DNA from: Hyphomicrobiales bacterium
GTDB lineage: Bacteria; Pseudomonadota; Alphaproteobacteria; Rhizobiales; Beijerinckiaceae
Direction of reading: 5' to 3'
NCBI GenBank assembly: GCA_027487245.1
Contig: JAIYDY010000119.1
Coordinates: forward strand, 23,736 to 87,735
Length of the DNA: 64,000 nt
In this document: positions 9,500 to 19,049 of the stretch, piece after piece
Layout: every line of letters begins with the position of its first letter
How positions within the stretch are numbered: position 1 is the first letter of the stretch
Notes under the pieces: model-generated
Seen by the model: the letters and a program-made list of their open reading frames with translations, nothing else
What the model was told of the DNA's origin: nothing
Database searches by the model: none
Made by a program: the position numbers and the translations under genes

Positions 9500-10543
9500 T
9501 CAGTTGGACAGCGGCGCTGCGCTGTCCGTGATGCGGATGCGGTCGACGGCCGTTTCGCTGATCCAGATCTGATCGCCAAGCCGGGTCACAGCCCTTGCCT
9601 GACCGCGTTCCGACAAGGCAGCGATCACGGTGCTCGACCCGGTGGCGGCATCAAAACGCAAGAGCCGGTCGCGGCCAACATCCGTGACGATGATCGCACC
9701 GGCGGCATCAAGCGTCAGGGCAAACGGGCGCGCGCCCTCACCCAGCGACCATGCATCCCAGGTGCGGCGGCGCGGATCAAAGCGGGCAATGCGCCCGGAG
9801 CGGTAAGCGGTGACCCAGACGCGGCCCGTACTGTCCACGACCATGCCTTTCGGACCCTCGACCCCGGTGGGCATCGCGAAGGCGTCCTGCCGCATGCTGA
9901 CAGGATCGACACGCACGATCTGGTTCGAGGCATAGGCGGCGAACCAGACCGCGCCGCCCGACGACAGAGCGACCGTGGACGGGCCACGGCCCGTGACCGC
10001 CTCGGCCAGAGAGACCTTGCCACTGGCAGTGTCGAGCTTTCCGACCCAGCCATTGTAACCTGTGAAGACGACAAGGTTGCCGGCGGTGCACTGCACGCCG
10101 GACAGATCGGCGGTATGGCCATCCGGCATCGGATGGCGCACGACCTCCTCGGTTGCCGAGGTGATCTCGTGGATGACATTGAGCGCCGGATCGAGCGCGT
10201 AGAGCTTGCCGTTGGGGCAGCGCGTCAGCGCGCGCGGGCGGGCGCCATGGCCCAGCGCGATGTAGCCGACGCTGCGGGTTGCCACGTCGATTTCGCCGAT
10301 GGCGGAGCGCCGTGCTGCAGCGAACCAGACAGTCGGCTCGGCCCCTTCGGCGCCAACAATGCCCTGCGGCAGGACGGAGCCGCCAAGCTCGATGCTCGAC
10401 AGGGGCGGACGGGCGGTATCGGCGGCTTGCGCCAGCGCAGCGACGCTGGTCGCGTTCAGGCCCGCCACTGTCAACACAAACAGCAGGTGCCGCAAAAGGA
10501 TGGCGTTGGGTCTGGTGAAGGCCAGTTTCATTGAGAGCATCAT
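9500..10543 (-). CDS. Secreted beta-propeller protein, virginiamycin B lyase-like
   Basis: Exported protein of 347 residues with a signal peptide followed by repeated blades containing the pattern x-D-x-x-G-x-[IV]-W[VF]-[AT] (for example VDSTGRVWVTAY and LSSGGAVWFAAY). Such blades make a six- or seven-bladed propeller like those of virginiamycin B lyase (Vgb) and SMP-30 proteins. Most chromosomal members are not antibiotic lyases, so no resistance function is claimed. I start at ATG 10543 (MMLSMKLAFT); ATG 10531 is equally possible. It lies 11 bases after the OpgC-like gene on the same strand, so the two probably form an operon. Confidence 0.75.
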   Translation of the reverse strand: MMLSMKLAFTRPNAILLRHLLFVLTVAGLNATSVAALAQAADTARPPLSSIELGGSVLPQGIVGAEGAEPTVWFAAARRSAIGEIDVATRSVGYIALGHGARPRALTRCPNGKLYALDPALNVIHEITSATEEVVRHPMPDGHTADLSGVQCTAGNLVVFTGYNGWVGKLDTASGKVSLAEAVTGRGPSTVALSSGGAVWFAAYASNQIVRVDPVSMRQDAFAMPTGVEGPKGMVVDSTGRVWVTAYRSGRIARFDPRRRTWDAWSLGEGARPFALTLDAAGAIIVTDVGRDRLLRFDAATGSSTVIAALSERGQARAVTRLGDQIWISETAVDRIRITDSAAPLSN

Positions 10544-10554
10544 GCCACAGCCAC

Positions 10555-11787
10555 TCACTTTGTCGAGGGCTCGGCGGCCACGGTCGCCATCAGCGAACCG
10601 GGGGCGGTGGCGGCGGGCGCGGCGCGCTGGGCGGCACGGGCGGCAGCTTCGTTCTTGATCTGCCGGGCCTGCCAATCGAGCAGGCCGGCAAAGCCGATCA
10701 TGACGGCCACACCGGCGAGGACCACGAGCGCCTGCACCCAGAGCACGTAGCCGGTCTCCTTGGTGATCACGGTCGCGACAGTCGACAGCACAAGCCCGAG
10801 CACGAACACCGGCAACGAGTGGCGCCCGGCCAGGATCAGCAGGCGCGCCGGCAGCGATGCCAGCCAAGGCGCTGTCCGGCTGATCAGCACGGCGAGGAGC
10901 CAGAACTTGGCAAAGGCATCGAGCAGCCTGAGCGGCGTCAGGTTGGTCTTGTCGACGAGTGGCAGCAGCGCGACATCGAGCACTTCGACATTGGCCAGTG
11001 AGCCGATCTGACGCCATGGCCCGGCAGCGAGGAAGGTGAACGCGACGTAGCCCAGCGCCAGCACCGTGACGGCCCGAACCAGCCGGCGGCGCGCGAACAG
11101 TCCATCGAGCCGTCCGGTCGCACCAAGGTGCGACATGACGATGCCGGCCACGAACAGCACTTGCCAGGCGAACGGGTTGAAGAACCAGACGCTCGACGCG
11201 TTGATGTTGGGAATGTTGACCCAGGTGACCTGCGTCCAGCCATAGAGTGCCAGCGAGGCTGCCAGTGGCACCAGCCAGTGCAGGCGCAGCGCCAGCAGCA
11301 CCAGTGGCATGCCAGCGAGGAACAGGATGTAGAGCGGCAGGATATCGAGAAAGTGCGGCAGGAAGGTCAGCGTGACGATGCCGCGCACCGCATCGGCGGG
11401 CGCGCTGAGCAGGATGTCGAGGCCGCCCGATTCCAGATAATCCGGATCGCCGAAGCGCTGGGCTGCATAGGCAAGTATGCCCGTGATCAGCAGCACCAGC
11501 GCCACATGGGTGATGTAAAGCTGCCAGACACGCGTGAAGATCGGGAAGGCACCGCGCGCCATCCGCGAAAAGCCCATCTCGCCGTGCAGGAAGGTGGGCG
11601 CGTAGGCAAAATAGGCTGCAAGGCCGGCCAGCAGCACGAAGGCCTCTGCGGCATCGGCAAAACCAAACGCACGCGGTGTCAGCCCGGCAAAGACCAGGCC
11701 GGGAACATGGGTGATGAAGATGATGACCAGCGCCATGCCCCTGAGCATGTCCAGCCTGACATCCCTGTCCTGACCGGGGGCTCCCAT
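10555..11787 (-). CDS. OpgC-family membrane acyltransferase
   Basis: Integral membrane protein of 410 residues with about ten hydrophobic helices. The beginning, DVRLDMLRGMALVIIFITHVPG, matches OpgC, which succinylates periplasmic glucans; the family is related to acyltransferase 3. The start is ATG 11787, with AGGAG eight bases upstream; an ATG 24 bases further up lacks such a site. The C-terminal tail is Ala-rich and probably cytoplasmic. A glucan- or polysaccharide-modifying role is inferred from the family only. Confidence 0.85.
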   Translation of the reverse strand: MGAPGQDRDVRLDMLRGMALVIIFITHVPGLVFAGLTPRAFGFADAAEAFVLLAGLAAYFAYAPTFLHGEMGFSRMARGAFPIFTRVWQLYITHVALVLLITGILAYAAQRFGDPDYLESGGLDILLSAPADAVRGIVTLTFLPHFLDILPLYILFLAGMPLVLLALRLHWLVPLAASLALYGWTQVTWVNIPNINASSVWFFNPFAWQVLFVAGIVMSHLGATGRLDGLFARRRLVRAVTVLALGYVAFTFLAAGPWRQIGSLANVEVLDVALLPLVDKTNLTPLRLLDAFAKFWLLAVLISRTAPWLASLPARLLILAGRHSLPVFVLGLVLSTVATVITKETGYVLWVQALVVLAGVAVMIGFAGLLDWQARQIKNEAAARAAQRAAPAATAPGSLMATVAAEPSTK

Positions 11788-12310
11788 TGCGGTGGCTCCT
11801 CGCGCTTGCATGATGAACGGATATTCAGGATCGATGGCGAAATCACGACACGCTTGCGTGATCTACGAAAACTTCGCGTGCAATGACGCAGACGTGATCC
11901 GCATGCCGAGCACTGCCACGGCATGGTTAAGGAGTAGCGAACGCCGCGCGGCTCCGGGCGCGCCAGATTGTCTCAGACGGGGGAAGAGTTGGCTGTCTCA
12001 CGCCGGTTCGCTGCGCTCACGGCTCCGACGGGGCGGCCTGCCGGCGGGCATGAAGCTGCATCCTGATCGCACCACTTCTTGTGTCATTCCCGGCCGAAGC
12101 GAAGGGGAAGGGAAGGGAACCCAGGGCTAGCCCGGACCCTGTCGGGGCTAACCGTGGTCTGGATCCCCTTCCCGAGGGCCGAAAGGCCCTCGCCGGGGAT
12201 GACACAGTGCCAACGTCAGCAAGCGTTCGGAGCCGTGCCGCTTCCCTTGCATCCGCAAAGGCTCGGCGCTGCTCCTTCTTTACGAAAAAGGGGCTCAGCC
12301 GCCAAGAATT
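11788..12310. other. Non-coding stretch with an inverted-repeat element
   Basis: About 520 bases without a credible gene, upstream of opgC-like and downstream of gabD (both minus strand). The part at 11800-11940 should hold the promoter of the opgC-like operon. The rest contains the inverted repeat listed at 12081-12205. Confidence 0.6.
12081..12205. repeat. Intergenic inverted-repeat element (GTGTCATTCCCGG type)
   Basis: The ends are near-perfect inverted copies: GTGTCATTCCCGGCC at 12081-12095 pairs with CGCCGGGGATGACAC at 12191-12205 (13 of 15 positions). Purine-rich GGGGAAGGG on the left is mirrored by CCCCTTCCC on the right, so much of the 125 bases could fold back. This resembles short palindromic intergenic elements dispersed in alphaproteobacterial chromosomes. 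Confidence 0.75.
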
Positions 12311-13759
12311 TCAGCCGCCAAGCCCACCGAGCAGCACGTACTTGATCTCGGTAAACTCATCCATGCCGTGCCGGGAGCCTTCGCGGCCAAGGCCGCTTTC
12401 CTTGACCCCGCCGAAGGGTACTTCCGCAGCGCCGAGCAGGGCCGTGTTGACGCCGACCATGCCGTATTCCAGCGCTTCGGCGACGCGGAACACCCGGCCC
12501 AGATCGCGCGCATAAAAATACGAGGCGAGGCCATACTGGGTGGCGTTGGCCTGCTCGATGACATCAGCCTCGTCCTTGAAGCGGAAGATCGGTGCCATGG
12601 GCCCGAAGGTCTCGTCGCGCGCCACGACCATCTTCGTGGTGACATGGCTGAGCACGGTGGGCTCGAAGAAGGTGCCGCCGAGCGCGTGGCGCTTGCCGCC
12701 GACCACCAGCTTCGCGCCGTTGGCAACCGCATCCTTGATGTGGCTCTCGACCTTCTCGACCGCTTCCATCGTGATCAGCGGGCCCTGCATCACGCCGACT
12801 TCGAGGCCATTGCCGACCTTGAGGTCAATCACCTTCTTGGCGAACTTCTCGACGAAGGCGTCATAGATCGCATCCTGCACATAGATGCGGTTGGCGCAGA
12901 CGCAGGTCTGGCCCATGTTGCGATACTTCGAGATCATCGCGCCTTCGACGGCTGCATCGAGATCGGCATCGTCGAACACGATGAAGGGGGCATTGCCACC
13001 CAGCTCGAGGCCAACCTTCTTCACGGTGCCGGCGGCCTGCCGCATCAGCAGCTTGCCGACCTCGGTGGAGCCGGTGAAGCCGATGGCGCGCACGGTCGGG
13101 GATTCGCACCAGACCTTGCCGATGGCCGGCGCATCGCCAGTGATGACATTGAGCACACCCGCCGGGATACCGGCCCGGTGCGCCAGTTCGGCGATGGCGA
13201 GCGCGGTCAGCGGGGTTTCCGGCGCGGGCTTGATCACGGCGGTGCAGCCTGCGGCCAGGGCCGGCGAGACCTTGCGGGTAATCATGGCGGCGGGGAAATT
13301 CCACGGGGTGATCGCGGCGATGACGCCCACAGGCTGGCGGGTGACCATGACACGGGCATTGGGGAATGGCGAGGGAATGGTCTCGCCGTAGATGCGCTTG
13401 GCTTCCTCGGCATAATACTCGACGAAGGAGGCGGCGTAGATCACCTCGCCCTTGGCCTCATAGAGCGGCTTGCCCTGCTCGGAGGTCATGATCACGGCCA
13501 GATCATCGGCATTGGCAACGATCAGGTCGAACCACTTCTTCAGGATCGCGCAACGCTCCTTGGCCAGCTTCTTCGACCAGAGCTTGAAGGCCGCCGCAGC
13601 GGCAGCGACAGCGTCCTCAGCTTCTTTCGCGCCATGGTGTGGCACCTTGCCGATCACCTCGCCGGTGGCCGGGTTCTCGACCGGATCGACACCCTGCCCG
13701 ACCCACTGGCCATTGATGTAGGACTGGGACTTCAGCAGGGTCGGATCATTGAGCTTCAT
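12311..13759 (-). CDS. gabD: NAD(P)-dependent succinate-semialdehyde dehydrogenase
   Basis: Oxidises succinate semialdehyde to succinate, the last step of GABA breakdown. With ATG 13759 (MKLNDPTLLKSQSYINGQW) and an upstream GAGG, it has 482 residues, the standard GabD length. The general base E252 is in LELGG and the nucleophile C286 in NMGQTCVCAN; TPWNFP and GFTGSTEVG contact cofactor. No gabT is adjacent. Other aldehyde dehydrogenases such as glutarate-semialdehyde dehydrogenase are close relatives, so the substrate assignment is probable rather than certain. Confidence 0.9.
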   Translation of the reverse strand: MKLNDPTLLKSQSYINGQWVGQGVDPVENPATGEVIGKVPHHGAKEAEDAVAAAAAAFKLWSKKLAKERCAILKKWFDLIVANADDLAVIMTSEQGKPLYEAKGEVIYAASFVEYYAEEAKRIYGETIPSPFPNARVMVTRQPVGVIAAITPWNFPAAMITRKVSPALAAGCTAVIKPAPETPLTALAIAELAHRAGIPAGVLNVITGDAPAIGKVWCESPTVRAIGFTGSTEVGKLLMRQAAGTVKKVGLELGGNAPFIVFDDADLDAAVEGAMISKYRNMGQTCVCANRIYVQDAIYDAFVEKFAKKVIDLKVGNGLEVGVMQGPLITMEAVEKVESHIKDAVANGAKLVVGGKRHALGGTFFEPTVLSHVTTKMVVARDETFGPMAPIFRFKDEADVIEQANATQYGLASYFYARDLGRVFRVAEALEYGMVGVNTALLGAAEVPFGGVKESGLGREGSRHGMDEFTEIKYVLLGGLGG

Positions 13760-13949
13760 GGCGTCCTCGGCGTTTGGCAGCATTTTGAGATGCTGTTAGC
13801 AGGTTGCGCGGCGCAGTTTAAGGGGGCATGCGGCTGGGCCGCCATGCGCTTGTGGCCTGATGGGCCAAGAGGGTGAGGGCTTGCCCGGATGACAGGACCG
13901 CATCCAACCACTAGGCTTGCCGCTCCGCAACGATGTTCGGGGGGCATCC

Positions 13950-14684
13950 GTGATCGTCTGGCTGTTCGAGCATATCGTCATGGTCCACATTGTCGTGGGC
14001 GCTTTCGGGCTCGTGGCCTTCTGGGTGCCGGTGATCGGCCGCAAGGGCGGCGTCAACCACAAGCGCTGGGGCCTCTGGTTCGCCTGGGCGATGCTGATCA
14101 ATGGCGTGCTGGCGGCTGCGATGGCGGCCTGCACGCTGGCCGAGCCGCTGGCGACCCACCCCAAACTCACGGATGTGGCGATGATCAGGGGCGTCTTCGG
14201 CTGGATGATGCTGTATCTGGGCGTGCTGACCGCCAGCCTGGCCTGGCATTCTCTGGTCGTGGTCCGGAACAAGCATGATCACCTTGCCAACCGCGCGCCG
14301 TTCCATGTGGCGATGCAGGCGCTGACCATCGCCACGGCGCTGATCTGCCTCGTGCTCGGCATCATGCTGCGCCAGCCGCTGATGATCGCCATGCCGTTCA
14401 TCGGCTTTGCCTCGGCGGCCACCAACCTGTGGTTCATCGCCAAGCCGGCCCCGCCGCGCCTCGATTACCTGATCGAGCATTTCAAGGCCGGCGTCGGCGC
14501 AGGCATCTCGTGCTACACCGCCTTCCTCGCCTTCGGCGCGGTGCGCTATGCCCCGCAGCACGCGCTCAACCCTGTCGCATGGTCGATCCCCTGCATCATC
14601 GGCCTGAGCATCATCATCTGGCACGCCCACAAGCGGAACTACTTCGAGCGGTTTGGCTGGAAGCGGGCGCGGCAGGGGACATGA
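13950..14684 (+). CDS. Multi-pass membrane protein of unknown function
   Basis: About 244 residues with six to seven hydrophobic segments (VIVWLFEHIVMVHIVVGAF; WAMLINGVLAAAMAAC; ALTIATALICLVLGIM and others) and a histidine-rich first helix. I choose GTG 13950, preceded by GGGGGG at a good distance; a TTG at 13917 would add 11 residues. It resembles uncharacterised DUF2306-like membrane proteins, but I cannot assign a function. It is divergent from gabD. Confidence 0.7.
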   Translation: MIVWLFEHIVMVHIVVGAFGLVAFWVPVIGRKGGVNHKRWGLWFAWAMLINGVLAAAMAACTLAEPLATHPKLTDVAMIRGVFGWMMLYLGVLTASLAWHSLVVVRNKHDHLANRAPFHVAMQALTIATALICLVLGIMLRQPLMIAMPFIGFASAATNLWFIAKPAPPRLDYLIEHFKAGVGAGISCYTAFLAFGAVRYAPQHALNPVAWSIPCIIGLSIIIWHAHKRNYFERFGWKRARQGT

Positions 14685-14998
14685 TCCCGCGGTGGGCTGC
14701 GTGATGCTCCTTCCCGCTCCCTGTCGCACTTTACCTGGCATGCGCGATGGGCACGGGCGCCTTCATCGGCAAGCTGCTGTCTCACCAACCCGCGACGCAT
14801 GCCGCAAGGACCAGGGGAGCCGCCCCGCCAAGCTGTGGCAACGGAAAGGGATGACCGTTTTCTGCACCTGATCGCGGATAACCGCGATCGTCGTTCTGCG
14901 CACCCTGCCGATGTTCATGCCATGGCGGGAAGAAACAGGCAGCTTCCAGCGCATGCGAGGACGGGATTGTCGAGCTTGACCCGCCCTCGCCGCTGGTC
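14685..14998. other. Convergent intergenic region with a short hairpin
   Basis: No gene is visible. A perfect 7-base-pair hairpin (ATCGCGG/CCGCGAT, 14871-14888) sits between the convergent genes at 13950-14684 and 14999-15565. It has no U-run, so a terminator role is uncertain. Confidence 0.45.
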
Positions 14999-15565
14999 TC
15001 AGCTCCCGGTATAGGGGAGCGAGGAGTGGTGAACGACGATCCGCAGCTTGCCTGCGTCGTCCTTCACGAACTTCCATGTCTTGTCGACGGTCGTGACCTT
15101 GCCGTCCTTGCCGGTGATGCTGACGTTGCCCATCGTGGTCGCCGAGTCACCAGCAATGAAGATGGCGCTGTTCGCAATGTCACACTTGGTCCAGCCCTTC
15201 AGTGCGAAGCCGGTATCCTTCGGGAAGGCGGCATCGCCGCCAACGAAGTAGGCCAGCGCGCCGGCACGGGTCGTGCGGAACGTCTGTGGCGCAACGGTCA
15301 GCGTCGGCTTGAAGAGGACTGCGCCCATCTGATAGCCGTAGGCGGCATCAATCACCCGTTCGGCGAGAGCCTTGGCTGCCGCCTGGCCCTGCGTTTCGCC
15401 AGTCCGGCTGATCGACACGAGGGCATCACACCAGGCCCTCTGGGCGCCTGTCACTTCAGCTTCGGTGACGGCCTGATTGACAACGGTGGTCTGGGCTGTT
15501 GCAGCTCCAGCTGGCAGCAGCGCTGCAAGGATGGCGGCAGCACTAAGCGAACAACGGATTGACAT
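14999..15565 (-). CDS. Secreted protein with NTF2/SnoaL-like features
   Basis: 188 residues starting at ATG 15565, with GGAG six bases upstream and a clear signal peptide ending near AATAQ. The mature part (AWCDALVSIS..., TTMGNVSITGKDGKVTTVDKTWKFVKDDAGKLRIVVHHSSLPY) has the layout of NTF2-like fold proteins of the DUF4440/SnoaL type: helices, then long strands ending in a His-His-Ser-Ser-x-Pro-[YF] tail. No enzyme activity can be inferred. The gene is divergent from the two-component system at 15701-18069 and could be one of its targets, which is speculation. Confidence 0.7.
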   Translation of the reverse strand: MSIRCSLSAAAILAALLPAGAATAQTTVVNQAVTEAEVTGAQRAWCDALVSISRTGETQGQAAAKALAERVIDAAYGYQMGAVLFKPTLTVAPQTFRTTRAGALAYFVGGDAAFPKDTGFALKGWTKCDIANSAIFIAGDSATTMGNVSITGKDGKVTTVDKTWKFVKDDAGKLRIVVHHSSLPYTGS

Positions 15566-15700
15566 TTTATCTCCAAAGCTTCTGTGGACCCTTGCCTTCG
15601 CATCGAACTTGCATTCGCCGGGCACCACTGGTTTAGCTTTGCGTGTTGACACCGGCCTGACAGGCAAATGATCAGAACCTGAGCACAACATGAAAATAAG

Positions 15701-17341
15701 ATGACAAGCCTGTCTGGCTCCAGGCGTTCCAGCACTTTCAGACAGAGGATCACAGTCGCAGCCGCAACGCTCGGCATCGTGGCGGCCTTGCAGGGAGGCT
15801 TTGCAATCTGGGCTGTCGGACAGGCCGAACATCATGTGATGCGGGGGCGGATTGCCGCGGACATCAAGCAGGGCTTCACCGAGCTGTGGTTCAACAAGCA
15901 ACAGTTGCGCACCTGGCTGACGGAGCGCCAGTTCGGTGCGACTGCCTCGGATGAGCAACGAGATGCTCTTCTGCAACAGATGCGAGTCGTACTCGACAAT
16001 CTGGACAGTCTGGCCGAGCAGTCAAAACAGCATGATCAGGAGATTGCAGCGCGCAGGCAACAAGAGCAACGGCGCGACTCCCTCGTGGTGTTGCGGATCA
16101 GCCTCGACCAGCTCGCACGTGGCCTTGCGAACCTGAACCAGCTGTCCGCCGGGCTCGATACCGCCTCTGCCTGGCGCGCTGCCAACGAAATGTTCGACAA
16201 CGCTGAAGGCCGAGACCTGCGGAAGCTCCTGGCCGAAATCCTGGCCCAGGAGGATGCGTCCCTGCGGGAGAAAAGGTCGGACACAAACAATGCCCTTTTG
16301 CGGCTGCGGCAACTCTGGATCGCCACAACAGCCACGCTCGTTCTGGCAGCGCTTCTGCTCGCTTTCGGCTTTGCACGAGCCCTTCGCATGCCGTTGGTCG
16401 CCCTGGCCGACGGCGCTTCGGCCTTGCGAACCGGGCAGCTCTCGCACCGGATCAAACTTGACGGGGCCGATGAGTTCGGCGAAGTCGCGCGGAGCATGAA
16501 CGCGATGGCGGAAGAGCTTTCGATCCACCGCGCACGCGAGATCGAGGAGCGTCAGGCACTTGAGGATCAGGTTGCGCGGCGCACAAATGAGCTGACAGCC
16601 GCCCTTGACGCACAGAACGACGCCGAGAAACGCCGTCGCCAACTCTTTGCCGATATCAGCCACGAGTTGCGAACGCCGACAACAGCGATCCGCGGCGAGG
16701 CTCAGGTTGCGCTGCGCGGCGAGCAAAAGCCGGCCGAGGACTACAAACAGTCGTTGCGCAGGATCGAGGATGCCACGCAGCAACTCGGCGCGACAATCGA
16801 CGATCTTCTGACGATGGCACGCAGTGACATCGACCTGCTTTCACTGCGACGTGGACCCATCGATCTTGTCGATGTCCTGAATGATGTGCTGTCCTTGGGT
16901 ACCGCCATGGCGAAGGCCCGCAATGTCAGGCTTGCCAGTGAACCATGGCCGCCCAAATTGATGTTGCGCGGCGACGCTGACCGCCTGAAGCAGGTGTATC
17001 TCGTGCTCATTGACAACGCTATTCGGTACTCTCACCCCGGGGGCACGATCAGTCTTGTTGCGCGGCGTGTCGACCGTGGTGGCGCAATTGTCGAAGTCGA
17101 GATTGCCGATGCAGGCATCGGGATAGACAACACTGAACTGGTCAAGGTTTTCGATCGCGGCTACCGGGCACCGAATGCACAGTCCTTTCGGTCGGATGGG
17201 AGCGGGCTTGGGCTGCCGATCGCGCTTGCTCTCGCCCGGGGCCATGGTGGGGACATCACGCTCAGAAGCACCCCCGGCAAAGGAACGGTCGCTGTCGTGG
17301 TCTTGCCTTTGACATCTTCGCAGGATGAAAAAACGGCATGA
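15701..17341 (+). CDS. Two-component sensor histidine kinase
   Basis: Membrane sensor kinase of 546 residues. It has a transmembrane helix at about 17-40, a largely helical periplasmic region of about 165 residues rich in charged residues, a second helix at 207-227, a HAMP linker (228-280) and a coiled coil. The phosphoacceptor is H321 in DISHELRTPTTAIRG, the N box is around N439 (LIDNAIRYSHPGG), and the G boxes are DAGIGID and GSGLGLPIAL. Its last codons overlap the response-regulator start (ATGA), so the two are a cognate pair. The signal is unknown. Confidence 0.93.
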   Translation: MTSLSGSRRSSTFRQRITVAAATLGIVAALQGGFAIWAVGQAEHHVMRGRIAADIKQGFTELWFNKQQLRTWLTERQFGATASDEQRDALLQQMRVVLDNLDSLAEQSKQHDQEIAARRQQEQRRDSLVVLRISLDQLARGLANLNQLSAGLDTASAWRAANEMFDNAEGRDLRKLLAEILAQEDASLREKRSDTNNALLRLRQLWIATTATLVLAALLLAFGFARALRMPLVALADGASALRTGQLSHRIKLDGADEFGEVARSMNAMAEELSIHRAREIEERQALEDQVARRTNELTAALDAQNDAEKRRRQLFADISHELRTPTTAIRGEAQVALRGEQKPAEDYKQSLRRIEDATQQLGATIDDLLTMARSDIDLLSLRRGPIDLVDVLNDVLSLGTAMAKARNVRLASEPWPPKLMLRGDADRLKQVYLVLIDNAIRYSHPGGTISLVARRVDRGGAIVEVEIADAGIGIDNTELVKVFDRGYRAPNAQSFRSDGSGLGLPIALALARGHGGDITLRSTPGKGTVAVVVLPLTSSQDEKTA

Positions 17342-18069
17342 ACGTGCTCCTTATCGAAGATGATCGGCGGATTGCAGATTTCCTGCAGCGTGGTTTGCGC
17401 GCCGAAGGGATGCATGTTCGCATGTCTCGGGAAGGTCAGGAGGGTATCGCGCTGGCGCAAGAGGCGTGGCACGAATTCAACCTGGGTGGTGCGAGCACGA
17501 CGATCATCCTTGATCTGATGCTGCCAGACATGACGGGCCTGGACGTCTGCCAAACGCTCCGTTCCATGCAGATCCAGCTCCCGGTTCTCATGCTGACCGC
17601 CCTATCAACGGTCGAAGACAGGGTGGCGGGCTTGCGTCTCGGCGCGGACGACTATCTTTGCAAACCATTCGACTTTGACGAGCTGCTCGCCAGACTGGAG
17701 GCCCTAGGGCGCCGCGGGCGGGCCTTCAAGTCGCCGGCACCAACGCTGCTCCGCGTCGCCGATCTGGAACTCGATCGTTCGACGATGCGGGTCAGCCGCG
17801 CCGGGCGTCCGGTTTCACTGACGGCAAAGGAACTCGCACTGCTTGAGCTTCTGATGAACGCGCCGGGCAAGCTCTTCAGTCGAGAGCGCATTCTTTCCAA
17901 TATCTGGGGAATGAACGAAGACCCCCTTACCAATGTGGTCGATGTCTACATTGCCCGCTTGCGCAGCAAGATTGATGATGGGCATGATCGCCGTCTGATC
18001 CAGACCCAGCGCGGCCTAGGTTACAGGTTAGAGGCCGATGACGTTGGCACAGAAACCATCAATCAGTGA
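17338..18069 (+). CDS. OmpR-family response regulator
   Basis: DNA-binding partner of the upstream kinase, 243 residues. The receiver domain has acidic residues E7-D8-D9, phosphoacceptor D59 (ILDLMLPD), T87 and K109 (CKPF). The receiver is a few residues longer than usual before the D59 strand. The C-terminal winged helix carries the signature LTAKELALLELLMNAPGKLFSRERIL and VVDVYIARLRSKID. The target genes are not evident from the sequence. Confidence 0.94.
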   Translation: MNVLLIEDDRRIADFLQRGLRAEGMHVRMSREGQEGIALAQEAWHEFNLGGASTTIILDLMLPDMTGLDVCQTLRSMQIQLPVLMLTALSTVEDRVAGLRLGADDYLCKPFDFDELLARLEALGRRGRAFKSPAPTLLRVADLELDRSTMRVSRAGRPVSLTAKELALLELLMNAPGKLFSRERILSNIWGMNEDPLTNVVDVYIARLRSKIDDGHDRRLIQTQRGLGYRLEADDVGTETINQ

Positions 18070-18213
18070 CTGGCAAATTGACTGATGTGCAACCATCGGA
18101 TTGATCGAGATCGTGCTGCCTTGAAAGGCAATAGAACAGCATAAACCAGACAACCACAATTCAGCAGTTGTCCGATACGATACCTTTGCGCAAACCATCT
18201 GGCTGCTCCAAAC

Positions 18214-18831
18214 ATGATGCATCTCGACATGATCCTGGCCTTTGCGGGTGCCTTCGTGATCCTGGCGGTTTCGCCCGGCCCCGGCCTTGTCGCCATCCTG
18301 TCACGCACGCTGGGCGGCGGTTACGCGGCGGGCCTGGCGGTTACCGCTGGGCTTGTGATCGGCGATGCTGTGTTCCTCGCGATTGCCATGGTCGGGCTTT
18401 CGGCCATCGCCAGCGCCATGGGGCCGCTGTTCCAGATCATCAAGTATGCCGGTGCGGCCTATCTGATCTGGCTGGGCGTGCAGGCCTTCCGCTCGGCCAG
18501 TGCGCCGGTGTCGATCGACGCTGCGCCCTCGCGCGGCGGGCTGGTGAAGGATCTTGGCCTCGGGCTTGTGGTCACGCTCGGCAACCCCAAGCCGATCATC
18601 TTCTACGGCGCGCTGCTGCCGACCTTTCTTGATCTGTCGCGGATCGGCGTGCTCGACTTCGTCGTGCTGATGTCGGTGGTCGTCGTGGTCTCGTTTGTGG
18701 TCTACAGCGCCTACATGGTCATCGCCTACCGTGCCGGGCGGCTCCTGATGTCGGGCAACACGGCCAGGCGGCTCAACCAGACCACGGGCGTGATGCTGGT
18801 GGGCTCCGGGCTGGTGGTGGCGAGCCGATAA
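18214..18831 (+). CDS. LysE/RhtB-family amino-acid exporter
   Basis: Inner-membrane exporter of 205 residues with six hydrophobic segments. The conserved LysE beginning (ILAVSPGPGLVAILSRTLGGGYAAGL) and the GNPKPIIFYGALLP motif in the fourth segment are both present. Members export basic or small neutral amino acids and homoserine lactones. It lies 144 bases after the response regulator and probably has its own promoter. Confidence 0.9.
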   Translation: MMHLDMILAFAGAFVILAVSPGPGLVAILSRTLGGGYAAGLAVTAGLVIGDAVFLAIAMVGLSAIASAMGPLFQIIKYAGAAYLIWLGVQAFRSASAPVSIDAAPSRGGLVKDLGLGLVVTLGNPKPIIFYGALLPTFLDLSRIGVLDFVVLMSVVVVVSFVVYSAYMVIAYRAGRLLMSGNTARRLNQTTGVMLVGSGLVVASR

Positions 18832-19049
18832 GGGAGTTTGTTGCACAGATCGCCGTCATGGCCGGGTTCGGCCCGACAATGGCGTCTGGCTTAAGCGCGG
18901 CAGACAACGGCAGAGGCCCGGCCCCAGCAAAAGCTCGGCGGCACTGCCGCGTACGCTCAAGCCCCCCGTTTTCCGGGGTTCACGTGCCACTTGCAAGACT
19001 GGCGGCTTGCAAATAGCCTCGGACCTCTGCAGCCGGGGGCGAGAGTGAT

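Noticed and set aside
9500..10543. Antibiotic-inactivating virginiamycin B lyase
   Set aside because: Only the propeller fold is shared; such proteins are common and catalytic equivalence cannot be shown.
12368..13876. 500-residue plus-strand ORF opposite gabD
   Set aside because: Shadow of gabD; the antisense frame lacks stops because of high GC codons.
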